A stretch of DNA of 64,000 nucleotides from Micromonospora sp. C95 (GCF_018070465.1 NZ_JAGPXT010000009.1:1-64000); one strand, 5' to 3'; shown: positions 19,334 to 28,552, counted from the stretch's first letter. Translations and numbers: made by a program. The notes: generated by a model not told the origin, from the sequence alone.

Positions 19334-20983
19334 ATGAGCGAGCAGGTAGACGAGAAGGCCGCCGAACCTGGCGGTAGAGGCGGCGCGATCGACCCGATCG
19401 TGCTCGGCCTGGGCGTCGGCGGGGTGCTCGCCGTGGTGCTCTGGGGTGTGCTGGCCCGTGACTCGCTGGCAAGCGTCGGCGAATCGGGTCTGGCCTGGGT
19501 GATCGACACGTTCGGCTGGTTCTTCGTGGTGGCGGCCAACGCCTTCCTGGTGCTGGCGGTGGTGCTGGCGCTGTCCCGGTTCGGCCGGATCCGGCTCGGC
19601 AAGGACGACGACGAGCCGGAGTTCAGCACGCTGGCGTGGATCGCCATGATGTTCAGCGCCGGCATGGGCATCGGCCTGGTCTTCTTCGCCGTGGCTGAGC
19701 CCATCCAGCACTACGCCACCCCGCCACCGGCGACCGGCGTCGAGCCGCAGACCGGGCAGGCGGCGTCCGCGGCCATGCAGTTCACCCTCTTCCACTGGAC
19801 GCTGCACCCGTGGGCGATCTACGCGGTGGTGGCGCTGGCGCTGGCGTACTCGACGTTCCGTCGGGGTCGGCAGAACCGGATCTCGGCGGCGTTCCGGCCG
19901 CTCATCGGCGACCGCGCCGACGGCGCCGTCGGTCAGGTCATCGACCTGCTTGCCGTCTTCGCCACCGTCTTCGGCTCCGCCACCAGCCTCGGGCTCGGCG
20001 CCCTCCAGGTCGCCGCCGGCCTGGACCTGGTCGCCGGGGTGCCGGACAGCACCGCGGTGGAACTGGTGGTGATCGGGGCACTGACGCTGGCCTTCGTCCT
20101 CTCCGCCTTCACCGGCCTGCACCGGGGCATCAAGTGGCTCTCCACCACCAACGTGGTGCTGGCCGTCGCGCTGATGCTCTTCGTGTTCGTGGTCGGGCCG
20201 ACCATCTACACCCTTGAGGTGCTGCCCGCCTCCATCGGCGACTACCTCAGCAACCTCGTCTTCATGTCCACCCGGACCGGGGCGTTCTCCGACCCGGCCT
20301 GGCTGGGCGGCTGGACGATCTTCTACTGGGCGTGGTGGATCTCCTGGGCGCCGTTCGTCGGCACCTTCATCGCCCGCATCTCCCGGGGCCGCAGCGTGCG
20401 GCAGTTCCTGATCGGGGTGCTCCTGGTGCCCAGCGGTGCCAGCGCCGTCTGGTTCGCCATCATGGGCGGCAGCGCGCTGCGGGTACAGGCCACCGGGGTA
20501 CGTGACCTGGTGGCGGACGCCTCCACCAGCAGCGAGCAGGCGTTGTTCGGGCTGCTCGACGCGCTGCCGCTGGCGGCGCTGACGAGCGTGCTGGCCATGG
20601 TGCTCATCGCGCTGTACTTCGTCACCAGCGCCGACTCCGCCTCGCTGGTGCTCGGCTCGCTGACCTCCCGGGGTGCGCTGCGCCCGCACCGGGTGGTCGT
20701 GGTCAGCTGGGGCATCCTGATCGGCGCGGTCGCCGCCGTGCTGCTGCTCGTCGGCGGACTCGACGCGCTGCAACAGGCCACCATCATGGTGGCGTTGCCG
20801 TTCGTGGTGGTGATGCTCGGGCTGGCCGTCGCCCTGGTCAAGGACATGGCCCGCGACCCACTGCTGGACGTGCCGGCCCGTACCCGCCCACACGGCCTGG
20901 CCGACGCGGTGCGCGCCGCCCGGTCGTACGAGGAGGAGGACCCGCCGCCGGTACGCCGCTACCTGCGTCGCCGCCCCCGCTGA
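19334..20983 (+). CDS. BCCT-family betaine/choline/carnitine transporter
   Basis: A 549-residue transporter with about 12 membrane helices that imports quaternary-amine osmolytes. Family motifs: MMFSAGMGIGLVFFAVAEP, then the Trp-rich segment FYWAWWISWAPFVGTFIARI, then FVTSADSASLVLG. The N-terminus (MSEQVDEKAAEPGG) and the C-terminal tail (Pro/Arg-rich) are cytoplasmic. The Trp box of the substrate site is intact. Start ATG 19334 follows AGGGG; GTG 19328 is an alternative. Substrate choice among betaine, choline and others cannot be told by eye. Confidence 0.92.
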   Translation: MSEQVDEKAAEPGGRGGAIDPIVLGLGVGGVLAVVLWGVLARDSLASVGESGLAWVIDTFGWFFVVAANAFLVLAVVLALSRFGRIRLGKDDDEPEFSTLAWIAMMFSAGMGIGLVFFAVAEPIQHYATPPPATGVEPQTGQAASAAMQFTLFHWTLHPWAIYAVVALALAYSTFRRGRQNRISAAFRPLIGDRADGAVGQVIDLLAVFATVFGSATSLGLGALQVAAGLDLVAGVPDSTAVELVVIGALTLAFVLSAFTGLHRGIKWLSTTNVVLAVALMLFVFVVGPTIYTLEVLPASIGDYLSNLVFMSTRTGAFSDPAWLGGWTIFYWAWWISWAPFVGTFIARISRGRSVRQFLIGVLLVPSGASAVWFAIMGGSALRVQATGVRDLVADASTSSEQALFGLLDALPLAALTSVLAMVLIALYFVTSADSASLVLGSLTSRGALRPHRVVVVSWGILIGAVAAVLLLVGGLDALQQATIMVALPFVVVMLGLAVALVKDMARDPLLDVPARTRPHGLADAVRAARSYEEEDPPPVRRYLRRRPR

Positions 20984-21161
20984 CCGTTCCTACCCGCCCG
21001 CCGCGCCGTCCCGCCTCCGTGGCGGAACGGCGCGGCGTCGGTGTTCGCGCCCCGCGTCGATGGTGTCGGCAACGGCGCGTCCGCTGTCGGCGACGTCACC
21101 AAGGGGCCCTTCCGCGCGCCGTGGGCGGGCAGGGCAGGATGTAGGTCGAGGAGGTGGCGGC

Positions 21162-23027
21162 ATGGCGGGGCGGATCCGGGACGAGGACATCGCGCTGGTC
21201 CGCGAGCGTACGTCGATCGCCGAGATCATCTCCGACACCGTGACGCTCAAGTCGGCCGGCGGCGGCAACCTCAAGGGGCTCTGCCCGTTCCACGACGAGA
21301 AGAGTCCCTCGTTCAACGTCTCGCCGGCCCGCAACGTCTGGTACTGCTTCGGCTGCGGTGCCGGTGGCGACGCCATCAAGTTCCTGATGGACGCCGAGCA
21401 CCTCAGCTTCGTCGAGGCGGTGGAGCGGCTCGCCGCCCGCGCCGGCCTGCAACTGCGGTACGTGGAGGACGACCGGTCCGCGCCCCGGCCGAACCGCCCG
21501 CAGCAGGGGCAGAAGCAGCGGCTGGTGGCCGCGCACGCCGCCGCCGTCGAGTTCTACAGCGCGCAGTTGGCCACCGCCGGCGCGCGTCCCGCCCGGGAGT
21601 TCCTCGCCGAGCGCGGCTTCGACCGCGCCGCCGCGCAGCGGTACGGCTGCGGCTTCGCCCCCGACGGCTGGGACCTGCTCACCAAGCACCTGCGTCAGCG
21701 TGGCTTCAGCCACGACGAACTGGTCACCGCCGGGTTGTCCCGCCCGGCCCGCTCGGGCAGCCTGATCGACCGGTTCCGCCGCCGGCTGCTCTGGCCGATC
21801 CGGGACCTGACCGGCGACGTGATCGGCTTCGGCGCGCGCAAACTCTTCGCCGACGACGACGGCCCGAAGTACCTGAACACCCCCGAGACACCGATCTACA
21901 AGAAGTCCCACGTGCTCTACGGCATCGACCAGGCCAAACGGGAGATCGCCAAGCAGGGCCGGGTGGTGGTGGTCGAGGGCTACACCGACGTGATGGCCTG
22001 CCACCTGGCCGGCGTGTCGACGGCCGTGGCGACCTGCGGCACCGCGTTCGGCGCCGACCACATCGGCGTGCTGCGCCGGCTGCTGCTGGACACCGACGCC
22101 GTCGCAGGCGAGATCATCTTCACCTTCGACGGGGACGCGGCGGGGCAGAAGGCCGCGCTGCGCGCCTTCGACGACGACCAGCGCTTCGTCGGGCGTACCT
22201 TCATCGCGGTCAGCCCCGACAACATGGACCCGTGCGAGCTGCGGCTGGCAAAGGGCGACCTGGCCGTACGCGACCTGGTCGCCCGCCGCGAGCCGCTTGT
22301 CGACTTCGCGCTGCGCCACGTGATCAGCCGGTACGACCTGGACACCGTCGACGGTCGGGTCGAGGCGATGCGGCGCGCCGCGCCGCTGGTGGCGAAGCTC
22401 AAGGACCGGGAGAAGCGCCCGGAGTACGTCCGCAAGCTCGCCGGTGACCTCGGCATGGAGATCGAACCGGTGCAGCGGGCGGTGCTGACCGCCGCCTCGG
22501 GACGCCCGGGGGACGGCCCGGCTACACGGCCCGCTCGCAGCGAGCCGAGCGTGGACAGCCCACAGTCGATGGTCGAGCGGGAGGCGTTGAAGCTGGCCCT
22601 GCAGGAGCCGGTGCTGGCCGGGCCGATGTTCGACGCGGTGGAGGCGACCGACTACCGGCACCCGGTGCACGTGGCAGTGCGGGCGGCGGTCGCCGCGGCC
22701 GGCGGGGTCGCCTCGGCGGCCGGCGGCGCGGTGTGGATCGAAGCGGTGCGCGACGCCTGCGACGACCTCGCCGCCCAGGCACTGGTCGGTGAGCTGGCCG
22801 TGGAACCGCTGCGGATCGACGGCGAACCGGACCTACGCTACGTCTCGATCACCATGGCCCGGTTGCAGTGGGGATCGGTCACCGCACGGATCCGGGAGTT
22901 GAAGTCCCGGATCCAGCGGATCAATCCGGTCAACAACAAGGACGAGTACTTCGCCGCCTTCGGTGAGCTGCTCTCGCTGGAGCAGCACGCCCGTGCCCTG
23001 CGCGAGCAGGCGGCGGGAGGGTTGTAG
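21162..23027 (+). CDS. dnaG: DNA primase
   Basis: A 621-residue primase that makes RNA primers at the replication fork. Zinc-finger domain: CPFHDEKSPSF followed by WYCFGCGAGGD. RNA-polymerase domain with the TOPRIM motifs VVVVEGYTDVMACH and FTFDGDAAGQKAAL. The C-terminal domain (about residues 460-621) that binds the helicase is present. ATG 21162 follows GGAGGTGG by a few bases. The 178-nt gap before it shows no gene. Confidence 0.96.
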   Translation: MAGRIRDEDIALVRERTSIAEIISDTVTLKSAGGGNLKGLCPFHDEKSPSFNVSPARNVWYCFGCGAGGDAIKFLMDAEHLSFVEAVERLAARAGLQLRYVEDDRSAPRPNRPQQGQKQRLVAAHAAAVEFYSAQLATAGARPAREFLAERGFDRAAAQRYGCGFAPDGWDLLTKHLRQRGFSHDELVTAGLSRPARSGSLIDRFRRRLLWPIRDLTGDVIGFGARKLFADDDGPKYLNTPETPIYKKSHVLYGIDQAKREIAKQGRVVVVEGYTDVMACHLAGVSTAVATCGTAFGADHIGVLRRLLLDTDAVAGEIIFTFDGDAAGQKAALRAFDDDQRFVGRTFIAVSPDNMDPCELRLAKGDLAVRDLVARREPLVDFALRHVISRYDLDTVDGRVEAMRRAAPLVAKLKDREKRPEYVRKLAGDLGMEIEPVQRAVLTAASGRPGDGPATRPARSEPSVDSPQSMVEREALKLALQEPVLAGPMFDAVEATDYRHPVHVAVRAAVAAAGGVASAAGGAVWIEAVRDACDDLAAQALVGELAVEPLRIDGEPDLRYVSITMARLQWGSVTARIRELKSRIQRINPVNNKDEYFAAFGELLSLEQHARALREQAAGGL

Positions 23028-23029
23028 GG

Positions 23030-23566
23030 ATGCCACTGTTCCGCCGCCAGCCGAAGCTGCCATTGGCCGACCGGCCACCGCTGGAGCGCGACGAACGGGT
23101 GCTGGCCTGGGCCGCCGGCGGCAACGGCGAGGGTGACGGGGTGGTGGTCGCCACCAACCTCGGGCTCTGGCTGCCGGGCCGGGGCCACCGGATCAGCTGG
23201 CACGAGATCGTCAAGGCCGTCTGGTCGGGCCGGGAGTTGACCGTGACGCCGGGCGAGCAGGTCGCCGAGCGGGACGGCTACCTGGTGGTCGCCGAGCTGC
23301 CGGCCGAGCGGTACCTGCTGCTCGATCCGGGCGACCTGCCGCACCAGGTACGCACCCGGGTCACCCGCTCCGTCGCGTACACCCAGCACCACGCCCTGCC
23401 CGGCGGGTCCGGGCGGGTCGTCGGCCGCCGGGTGTCCGGCCGTGACGGTCTCACCTGGATGGTCCACTACGACCCCGGCACGCCCACCGACGCCCCCGAC
23501 GTCCTCGCCGAGACCGACCTCCTGGTCGCCACCGCCCGCACCGCCACCACCCCCGCCGACCTCTGA
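23030..23566 (+). CDS. Conserved actinobacterial hypothetical next to dnaG
   Basis: A 178-residue soluble protein that starts 2 nt after the dnaG stop, so it is almost surely cotranscribed. MPLFRRQPKLPLADRPPLERDERVLAW and VVVATNLGLWLPGRGHRISWHEIVKAVW suggest two beta-rich, PH-like or SH3-like parts; no catalytic motif is seen. Proteins of this type are common immediately after dnaG in Micromonosporaceae and relatives, to my knowledge uncharacterised. A link to replication is only positional. Confidence 0.7.
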   Translation: MPLFRRQPKLPLADRPPLERDERVLAWAAGGNGEGDGVVVATNLGLWLPGRGHRISWHEIVKAVWSGRELTVTPGEQVAERDGYLVVAELPAERYLLLDPGDLPHQVRTRVTRSVAYTQHHALPGGSGRVVGRRVSGRDGLTWMVHYDPGTPTDAPDVLAETDLLVATARTATTPADL

Positions 23567-23615
23567 ACTCGTTAATCCGTTGGGAAGTGTCGGACCGGGT
23601 GTTTAGGGTCCGGGG

Positions 23616-24548
23616 GTGACCACGGGGCGACCATTGATTCAGGCACAGGGGCTGGTGAAGCGGTTCGGCGACTTCACCGCCGTCGACGGCATCGACGTGG
23701 AGGTGCACGCCGGTGAGGCGTTCGGCTTCCTGGGGCCCAACGGCGCCGGCAAGTCGTCGACCATGCGGATGGTCGGCTGCACCTCGCCGCCCAGCGGCGG
23801 CCAGCTGCGCATCCTGGGCATGGATCCGGTGCGCGACGGGCCGGCGATCCGGGCACGGCTCGGCGTCTGTCCACAGCTGGACAATCTCGACCCGGAGCTG
23901 ACCGTCCGGGAAAACCTGACGACGTACGCCCGCTACTTCGGCATTCCACGCCGGGTGGCCCGGGCCCGGGCTGCCGAGTTGCTCGATTTCGTGCAGCTCG
24001 GCGACCGGGCGGACAGCAAGGTCGAGCCGCTCTCCGGTGGCATGAAGCGGCGGCTCACCATCGCCCGCGCGCTTGTCAACGAACCGGACATCGTGCTGCT
24101 CGACGAGCCGACCACCGGTCTCGACCCGCAGGCCCGACACCTGGTCTGGGAACGGCTGTTCCGGCTCAAACAGCAGGGCGTCACGTTGGTGCTCACCACG
24201 CACTACATGGACGAGGCCGAGCAGCTCTGCGACCGGTTGGTGGTGATGGACGGCGGCCGGATCGTCGCCGAGGGGTCACCGCGTGCCCTCATCGAGCGGC
24301 ACGCCACCCGCGAGGTGGTCGAGCTGCGGTTCGCCGCCGAGTCGCAGGAGGCGTTCGCCGGCAAGCTCGACGCGCTGGGGGAGCGCGTCGAGGTGCTTCC
24401 CGACCGGATCCTGATCTACGTGCCCGACGGTGACGCGGCGGTGGCCGAGGTCGCCGCGCTCGGTCTGCACCCGGCCAACGTGCTGGTCCGGCGCAGCAGC
24501 CTGGAGGACGTCTTCCTGCACCTCACCGGCCGCACCCTCGTCGACTGA
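23616..24548 (+). CDS. ABC exporter ATP-binding protein (DrrA type)
   Basis: A 310-residue ABC ATPase of the drug/nodulation export class. Walker A FLGPNGAGKSSTMRM, signature LSGGMKRRLTIARALV, Walker B DIVLLDEPTTGLDPQARH, switch His in TTHYMDEAEQLCDRLVVMDGG. The C-terminal 75 residues match the DrrA/NodI accessory domain. TAGGGT stands 6 nt before the GTG start, a leaderless-type promoter. It heads a three-gene unit with two permeases. The exported compound is unknown; NodI/NodJ-like export is the nearest family. Confidence 0.9.
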   Translation: MTTGRPLIQAQGLVKRFGDFTAVDGIDVEVHAGEAFGFLGPNGAGKSSTMRMVGCTSPPSGGQLRILGMDPVRDGPAIRARLGVCPQLDNLDPELTVRENLTTYARYFGIPRRVARARAAELLDFVQLGDRADSKVEPLSGGMKRRLTIARALVNEPDIVLLDEPTTGLDPQARHLVWERLFRLKQQGVTLVLTTHYMDEAEQLCDRLVVMDGGRIVAEGSPRALIERHATREVVELRFAAESQEAFAGKLDALGERVEVLPDRILIYVPDGDAAVAEVAALGLHPANVLVRRSSLEDVFLHLTGRTLVD

Positions 24549-24574
24549 GTCCGGACTCGCTGGAAGGGGCCGCC

Positions 24575-25372
24575 GTGACGGCACAACTGACCCGGGACCG
24601 ACCCGCCCTGCCGAGGGTGCCGGCGCTGCGGGTGCTCGAATACCACCTGGTGGGTTACCGGCGCACCTGGCGGGCCGGCGCCTTCTCGTCCTTCCTGCTG
24701 CCCACGCTCACCGTGCTCGGGTTCGGGCTGGGCGTCGGGGCGTACATCGACCAGGGGGTCGGCGGCGTCACTTACCTGGAGTGGATCGTCGGCGGGCTGC
24801 TCGCGTCGACGGCGTTGCAGGTGGCGATCGCCGAGTCGACGTGGCCGGTCTTCGGCAACCTCCAGTGGCAGAAGATCTACTTCGGGCAGCGCTCGTCGCC
24901 GCTGCGGGTGGGCGACATCCTCGCCGGCCACCTGGCGTTCGTGCTGTTCCGGGTGCTGACCTCCGTCATCGCGTTCCTCCTGGTGACCGGGGTGCTGGGG
25001 GCCCTGCGCTCGCCGTGGGCGGTGCTGACGGTTCCGGTGGCGGCGCTGCTCGCGCTGGCCGTCGCCGCACCGACCTTCGCGTACGCGGCCTCGGTCGACT
25101 CGGACAGCTGGCTCGCCATGCTGTTCCGCTTCGCGGTGATCCCGATGACCCTGTTCTCCGGGGTGTTCTTCCCGGTCGAGTCGCTGCCGCTGGTGCTGCG
25201 CTGGCTCGCGTACGCCACGCCGCTCTGGCACGCCGTGGACCTGTGCCGGGCGGCGGTGCTCGGCGTCGCCCCGTACTGGTCGGTTGCCGGCCACCTCGGT
25301 TACCTGGCCGTCTGGGCGGCCGGGGGATGGCTGCTCGCCCGCCGCGTCCTCACCCGCCGGCTCGTCGTCTAG
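24575..25372 (+). CDS. ABC-2-type exporter permease 1
   Basis: A 265-residue membrane protein with about six helices and the ABC-2 (NodJ-like) pattern: RTWRAGAFSSFLLPTLTVLGFGLGVG at the first helix and FSGVFFPVESLPLVLRWLAYATPLWHAVDL near residue 190. Both are typical of NodJ/DrrB-like subunits. GTG 24575 follows GGAAGGGG. It lies 26 nt after the ATPase gene and 21 nt before the second permease. Confidence 0.88.
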   Translation: MTAQLTRDRPALPRVPALRVLEYHLVGYRRTWRAGAFSSFLLPTLTVLGFGLGVGAYIDQGVGGVTYLEWIVGGLLASTALQVAIAESTWPVFGNLQWQKIYFGQRSSPLRVGDILAGHLAFVLFRVLTSVIAFLLVTGVLGALRSPWAVLTVPVAALLALAVAAPTFAYAASVDSDSWLAMLFRFAVIPMTLFSGVFFPVESLPLVLRWLAYATPLWHAVDLCRAAVLGVAPYWSVAGHLGYLAVWAAGGWLLARRVLTRRLVV

Positions 25373-25393
25373 CTCGTCGTACAGGAGAAGGTC

Positions 25394-26203
25394 ATGGTCG
25401 CTCTGGTGCTGCCCCGGCTGGTCGACGTGTCGGCCGCCTCGCGGCGGTCCGCGTCGGTCACCGAGCGGAACGTCGCGGCGCTGAGATCCGTCTACTGGTT
25501 GCTGCTCGTCTCCGGTTTCGTCGAGCCGCTGCTCTACCTGCTCTCCATCGGCGTCGGGGTGGGTGCGCTGATCGGCGACCTGACGCTGCCCAGCGGTGCG
25601 GTCGTCTCGTACGCGGCGTTCGTCGCTCCGGCCATGCTCGCCTCGTCGGCGATGACCGGCGCGCTGGCGGAGACCACCTTCAACTTCTTCGGCAAGATGA
25701 AGTACATGAAGCTGTACGACGGGGTGATCGCCACCCCGGTGCAGCCGTTCGAGATCGCCCTCGGCGAGTTGGCCTGGGCGATGCTGCGGGGCAGCGCGTA
25801 CTCGGCCGCGTTCCTCGTGGTGATGGTGGTGATGGACCTGACCGTGCCCGCCCGCGCGCTCGCCGCGTTCCCGGCGGCGGTGCTCGTCGGCTTCGCGTTC
25901 GGCGCGCTCGGCATGGCCATCTCCACGTTCATGCGCAGCTGGCAGGACTTCGACCTGATGAGCTCGGCGCAGTTCGTCCTGTTCCTGTTCTCCGGCACCT
26001 TCGTGCCCGCCGAGGCGTACCCGACGGTGCTGCGCTGGCTGGTCGAGGTGACTCCGCTCTACCGGGCGGTGCACCTGGTCCGCGCGCTCACCGTCGACAC
26101 CGGCGGCTGGAGTTGGACGCTCGACGTGCTCTACCTGCTCGCGGTGCTGGCAGCCGGCCTGCTGATCGCCTCCCGCCGGATGAGCCGCCTCCTCTACAAG
26201 TAG
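25394..26203 (+). CDS. ABC-2-type exporter permease 2
   Basis: A 269-residue paralogue of the preceding permease, with the same pattern (RSVYWLLLVSGFVEPLLYLLSIGVGVG, then LFSGTFVPAEAYPTVLRWLVEVTPLYRAVHLVRAL). Two distinct permeases with one ATPase suggest a heterodimeric membrane channel. ATG 25394 follows AGGAGAAGG. The last residues (SRRMSRLLYK) are cytoplasmic. Confidence 0.88.
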   Translation: MVALVLPRLVDVSAASRRSASVTERNVAALRSVYWLLLVSGFVEPLLYLLSIGVGVGALIGDLTLPSGAVVSYAAFVAPAMLASSAMTGALAETTFNFFGKMKYMKLYDGVIATPVQPFEIALGELAWAMLRGSAYSAAFLVVMVVMDLTVPARALAAFPAAVLVGFAFGALGMAISTFMRSWQDFDLMSSAQFVLFLFSGTFVPAEAYPTVLRWLVEVTPLYRAVHLVRALTVDTGGWSWTLDVLYLLAVLAAGLLIASRRMSRLLYK

Positions 26204-26460
26204 CCCACGCTCCTGCCAGCCCTCGGACGGCGCGGCCCTGTGGGACGGCGCGGGTGGCGGAGAGTGTGGCACTTGAGGTGCCCTTCGGTCGGCGTGTCGA
26301 GCGCAATAAGTGCCACGGTCTCAGCACCGCCCAGCAGTGCACCCGCACCCGCACCGCACCGCATCCGCATCCGTACTGCACCGAACACGCACCCGCACTG
26401 CACCAAACACGCACCGGCACCGCACACGCCGCGCTGCATCTCGGCGTGGCGCATCGCGCG
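26204..26460. other. Intergenic tract with inverted repeat and simple repeats
   Basis: Convergent gap. GTGGCACTT (26266-26274) and AAGTGCCAC (26308-26316) face each other across 33 nt, and a small hairpin lies inside; this may end transcription of the exporter unit. From about 26336 to 26440 the sequence is made of CGCACC and CCGCAT words (simple repeat). No gene is seen. Confidence 0.5.
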
Positions 26461-26697
26461 TCAGCGAGGGCGGGCCCAGGTGAGGAAGCGATCGGCCAGG
26501 ACGCCCGGTGGATGTTGGCCGGTGAGGTCGCCGGCCGCGTCGTACATCATGGTGCCGAGATAGATCAGCAGGCCGGTGCGGTTCTCCCGGTACTCGCCGA
26601 GCAGCGCCAGCCGGGCCGGCGAGCACGGCCAGGCCGCCCCACACACCCGGCACCGCCACGAGGGGCGCGCCGCGAGATGCGGCCGGTAGCGGGGCAT
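26461..26697 (-). CDS. Small Cys-pair protein partner of XRE/DUF397 loci
   Basis: A 78-residue protein: MPRYRPHLAARPSWRCRVCG, then AAWPCSPARLALLGEYRENRTGLL, ending LADRFLTWARPR. The Cys pattern CRVCGAAWPC and the end FLTWA recur in small proteins that in actinobacteria accompany XRE/DUF397 regulators (often mislabelled flavin reductase). It may bind zinc. Its ATG overlaps the stop of the upstream small gene (TGATG), so they form a two-gene unit divergent from the XRE regulator. A GTG 6 nt upstream is an alternative start. Confidence 0.65.
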   Translation of the reverse strand: MPRYRPHLAARPSWRCRVCGAAWPCSPARLALLGEYRENRTGLLIYLGTMMYDAAGDLTGQHPPGVLADRFLTWARPR

Positions 26698-27161
26698 CAG
26701 CACTGCCCCGGCTCGCCGCTCCGGGAAGATGGGTCGTCGCGCGGTGGTGACCAGCGGCCCCCGTTGGCCCGCCACTCCTGCGCCCGGGTGAGCCACCCCG
26801 GTCGCCCCGGGCGGTTCAGGGGGAACACCTCGGTCGGTGCCACCGCCCAGTTCGGGCGATTGTCTTGTTGTGACGGTGTGGGGCGGCGTGGGTCTTGTTG
26901 TGACGGTGTGGAGCGGCGTGGGTTTCGTTGCGACGGTATCGGGTGCGCTGGTTGGTTTGCGGCCGAGGCGGGTCGCATGCCTGGTCCCGGCGCGCACGGG
27001 TGGGGTGGCGGGCTGAAACTGCCGGATGCCGGGTTGGTCGAGGTCGCCTGGTCGGTCATGTCCTGCCATGGGGCCGGTGGCAGAGGGCGGGTGTTCCGCG
27101 TGCGTTGGGGGAGCGGCGCGGCCGTGGCCGGGGGTCGGCAGCGCCAGAACCTGATTCGCAT
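26697..27161 (-). CDS. Hypothetical protein with decapeptide repeats and an LTRAQEWRANGG tail
   Basis: A 154-residue protein; ATG 27161 follows GGAGG by 4 nt. It is rich in Pro, Gln and Arg and looks disordered. At about residues 74-103 three decapeptides of the form PxxxxPSQxx follow one another. The end VFPLNRPGRPGWLTRAQEWR, followed by ANGGRW, resembles a short conserved segment in small actinobacterial proteins beside the previous gene's family; I infer it is the functional part. Its stop overlaps the next ATG. The 148-nt gap to the XRE gene is the divergent promoter region. Confidence 0.55.
   Translation of the reverse strand: MRIRFWRCRPPATAAPLPQRTRNTRPLPPAPWQDMTDQATSTNPASGSFSPPPHPCAPGPGMRPASAANQPAHPIPSQRNPRRSTPSQQDPRRPTPSQQDNRPNWAVAPTEVFPLNRPGRPGWLTRAQEWRANGGRWSPPRDDPSSRSGEPGQC
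26863..26952. repeat. 30-nt tandem repeat inside the small Pro/Gln-rich gene
   Basis: Two nearly perfect 30-nt units (26863-26892 and 26893-26922, one base different) and a third diverged one up to 26952. They encode the decapeptide repeats of the gene at 26697-27161; unit length is a multiple of three, so copy changes keep the frame. Confidence 0.75.
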
Positions 27162-27309
27162 GAAGCCTCCGTCGAGGTGGAGGGGGCGCCGGCCGGCTGT
27201 CGCGTGTTGCCGGCGCCCCGGCCTGGTTCCGCCCGTCGTCCGATCCCGTGAGCGGTTCCGCTGCGTGACAGTCTGGTGAGGACACGACTACGGTGGGAGG
27301 CCCGGCGCG

Positions 27310-28173
27310 GTGACGACCAGCGCGTCCACGGCCGGTCCCAGGCGGTACGAGGATGTACGGAGGGTGTCCGTGGAGCGCTCGTCCATGCTGGAGCACTTCG
27401 CCGAGGAGCTGCGACTGGCCCGGGCCGGCGCCGGCATGTCACAGACCGCGCTGGCTGAGGCGCTCAGCTACTCGGCCGCGCTGGTAGCCAAGGTGGAGAC
27501 CGGTGAGCGCCGCCCCAGCCTGGACTTCGCCCGCCGCAGCGACACCGTGTTCGGCGGGGACGGCCGGTTCGAGCGCATCCAGCGCCGAATCAGCCGCGAA
27601 ACAGTGGTGCCGTGGTTCCGCGACTGGCCCGGCATCGAAGCCGAGGCCACCGCGCTGCGTTGGTTCGAGCCGCTCTGCGTGCCGGGACTGTTGCAGACCG
27701 AGGGGTACGCCTGCGCGCTGCTGTCCAGCGGCGGCTTGTTCGCCTCGGACGAGGTCGAGCAGCAGGTGATGACCCGGCTGGACCGTCAGGGCGTGCTCAC
27801 ACGCGACCGGCCGCCGCTGTTCACCGCCGTCATCGACGAGCACGTGCTGCGCCGCCGAGTCGGCGACGCCGAGGTGATGGGCGAGCAACTGCGACATCTG
27901 GTGAAGGTCGGCTCGACGCTGCCCCGGGTCCGAATCCAGGTCGTGCCGCTCTCCGTCGGGGCCTACCCTGGTATCAACGGCCCCTTCGTGATCGCCGCCC
28001 CGCCGCACGGGGAGGACGTTGTCTATCAGGAAGGTCAGCTCCACGGTCAGGTGGTCGACCGCGCCGAGCACGTCCGAAAGATGGTCGAGGTTTGGGAGTC
28101 GATCCGGGGTGAGGCACTATCGCAGCAGCAGTCCCTCGACCTGATCGCGGAAGTGGCGGAAACATGGACATGA
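27310..28173 (+). CDS. XRE-family regulator with DUF5753
   Basis: A 287-residue regulator. Helix-turn-helix at about residues 28-85 (LRLARAGAGMSQTALAEALSY, then AKVETGERRPS), then the DUF5753 domain (WFEPLCVPGLLQTEGYACALL, then LRRRVGDAEVMGEQLRHLV). This matches the large actinobacterial family that includes WhiJ-like regulators and is normally paired with a DUF397 gene, as here. Start GTG 27310 follows GGGAGG. Such pairs have been tied to development and antibiotic production in Streptomyces and proposed to act like toxin-antitoxin pairs; the target here is unknown. Confidence 0.9.
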   Translation: MTTSASTAGPRRYEDVRRVSVERSSMLEHFAEELRLARAGAGMSQTALAEALSYSAALVAKVETGERRPSLDFARRSDTVFGGDGRFERIQRRISRETVVPWFRDWPGIEAEATALRWFEPLCVPGLLQTEGYACALLSSGGLFASDEVEQQVMTRLDRQGVLTRDRPPLFTAVIDEHVLRRRVGDAEVMGEQLRHLVKVGSTLPRVRIQVVPLSVGAYPGINGPFVIAAPPHGEDVVYQEGQLHGQVVDRAEHVRKMVEVWESIRGEALSQQQSLDLIAEVAETWT

Positions 28174-28355
28174 CTGGTGCCAGATGGCGCAAGAGCAGTC
28201 GCAGCAACGGGCAGGGCGGCGCGTGCGTCGAGGTGGCCGACAACCTGCCCGGTCTGGTGGCCGTGCGTGACTCCAAGGACCCGACCGGCCCGGTGCTGGC
28301 CTTCCCGCCCACCGCGTGGCGTACCTTCCTCACGCACCTCCCCGTACACCCGTAG
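28164..28355 (+). CDS. DUF397 protein
   Basis: A 63-residue DUF397 protein with the standard pattern ARWRKSSRSNGQGGACVEVADN, then VAVRDSKDP and WRTFL near the end. It overlaps the XRE gene: ATG 28164 is 10 nt inside it, and a second ATG at 28170 overlaps the XRE stop (ATGA); the second may be the true start. It is thought to bind and modulate its XRE partner. Confidence 0.9.
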   Translation: MDMTGARWRKSSRSNGQGGACVEVADNLPGLVAVRDSKDPTGPVLAFPPTAWRTFLTHLPVHP

Positions 28356-28466
28356 CCCCGCCACGCCCGGCGGCCCTGCCGCCTTCTGCGGCCTGCCAAG
28401 CCCCCACGGCCGCCAGGCCCCGACGTCCCGGCCCGGCACCCGGGCGATCAACCGTCCTATCTGGTC

Positions 28467-28513
28467 AATCTTGGACAGAATCCGTTAGCACGTAACGGGA
28501 AGTGTCCAAGATC
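28467..28513. repeat. Inverted repeat before the DUF559 gene (ATCTTGGACA type)
   Basis: ATCTTGGACA and CCGTTA in the left arm face TAACGG and TGTCCAAGAT in the right arm around a 5-nt loop, with a mismatched stretch between the paired blocks. The right arm resembles the right arm of the repeat at 29511-29572. Confidence 0.7.
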
Positions 28514-28552
28514 TGGTGGTTTTGGGGCCGACGAGGCGGCCAGTGTGGACGG

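Noticed and set aside
26336..26440. Repeated CGCACC tract as a CRISPR-like array
   Set aside because: Units are 6 nt with no spacers; this is a simple repeat.
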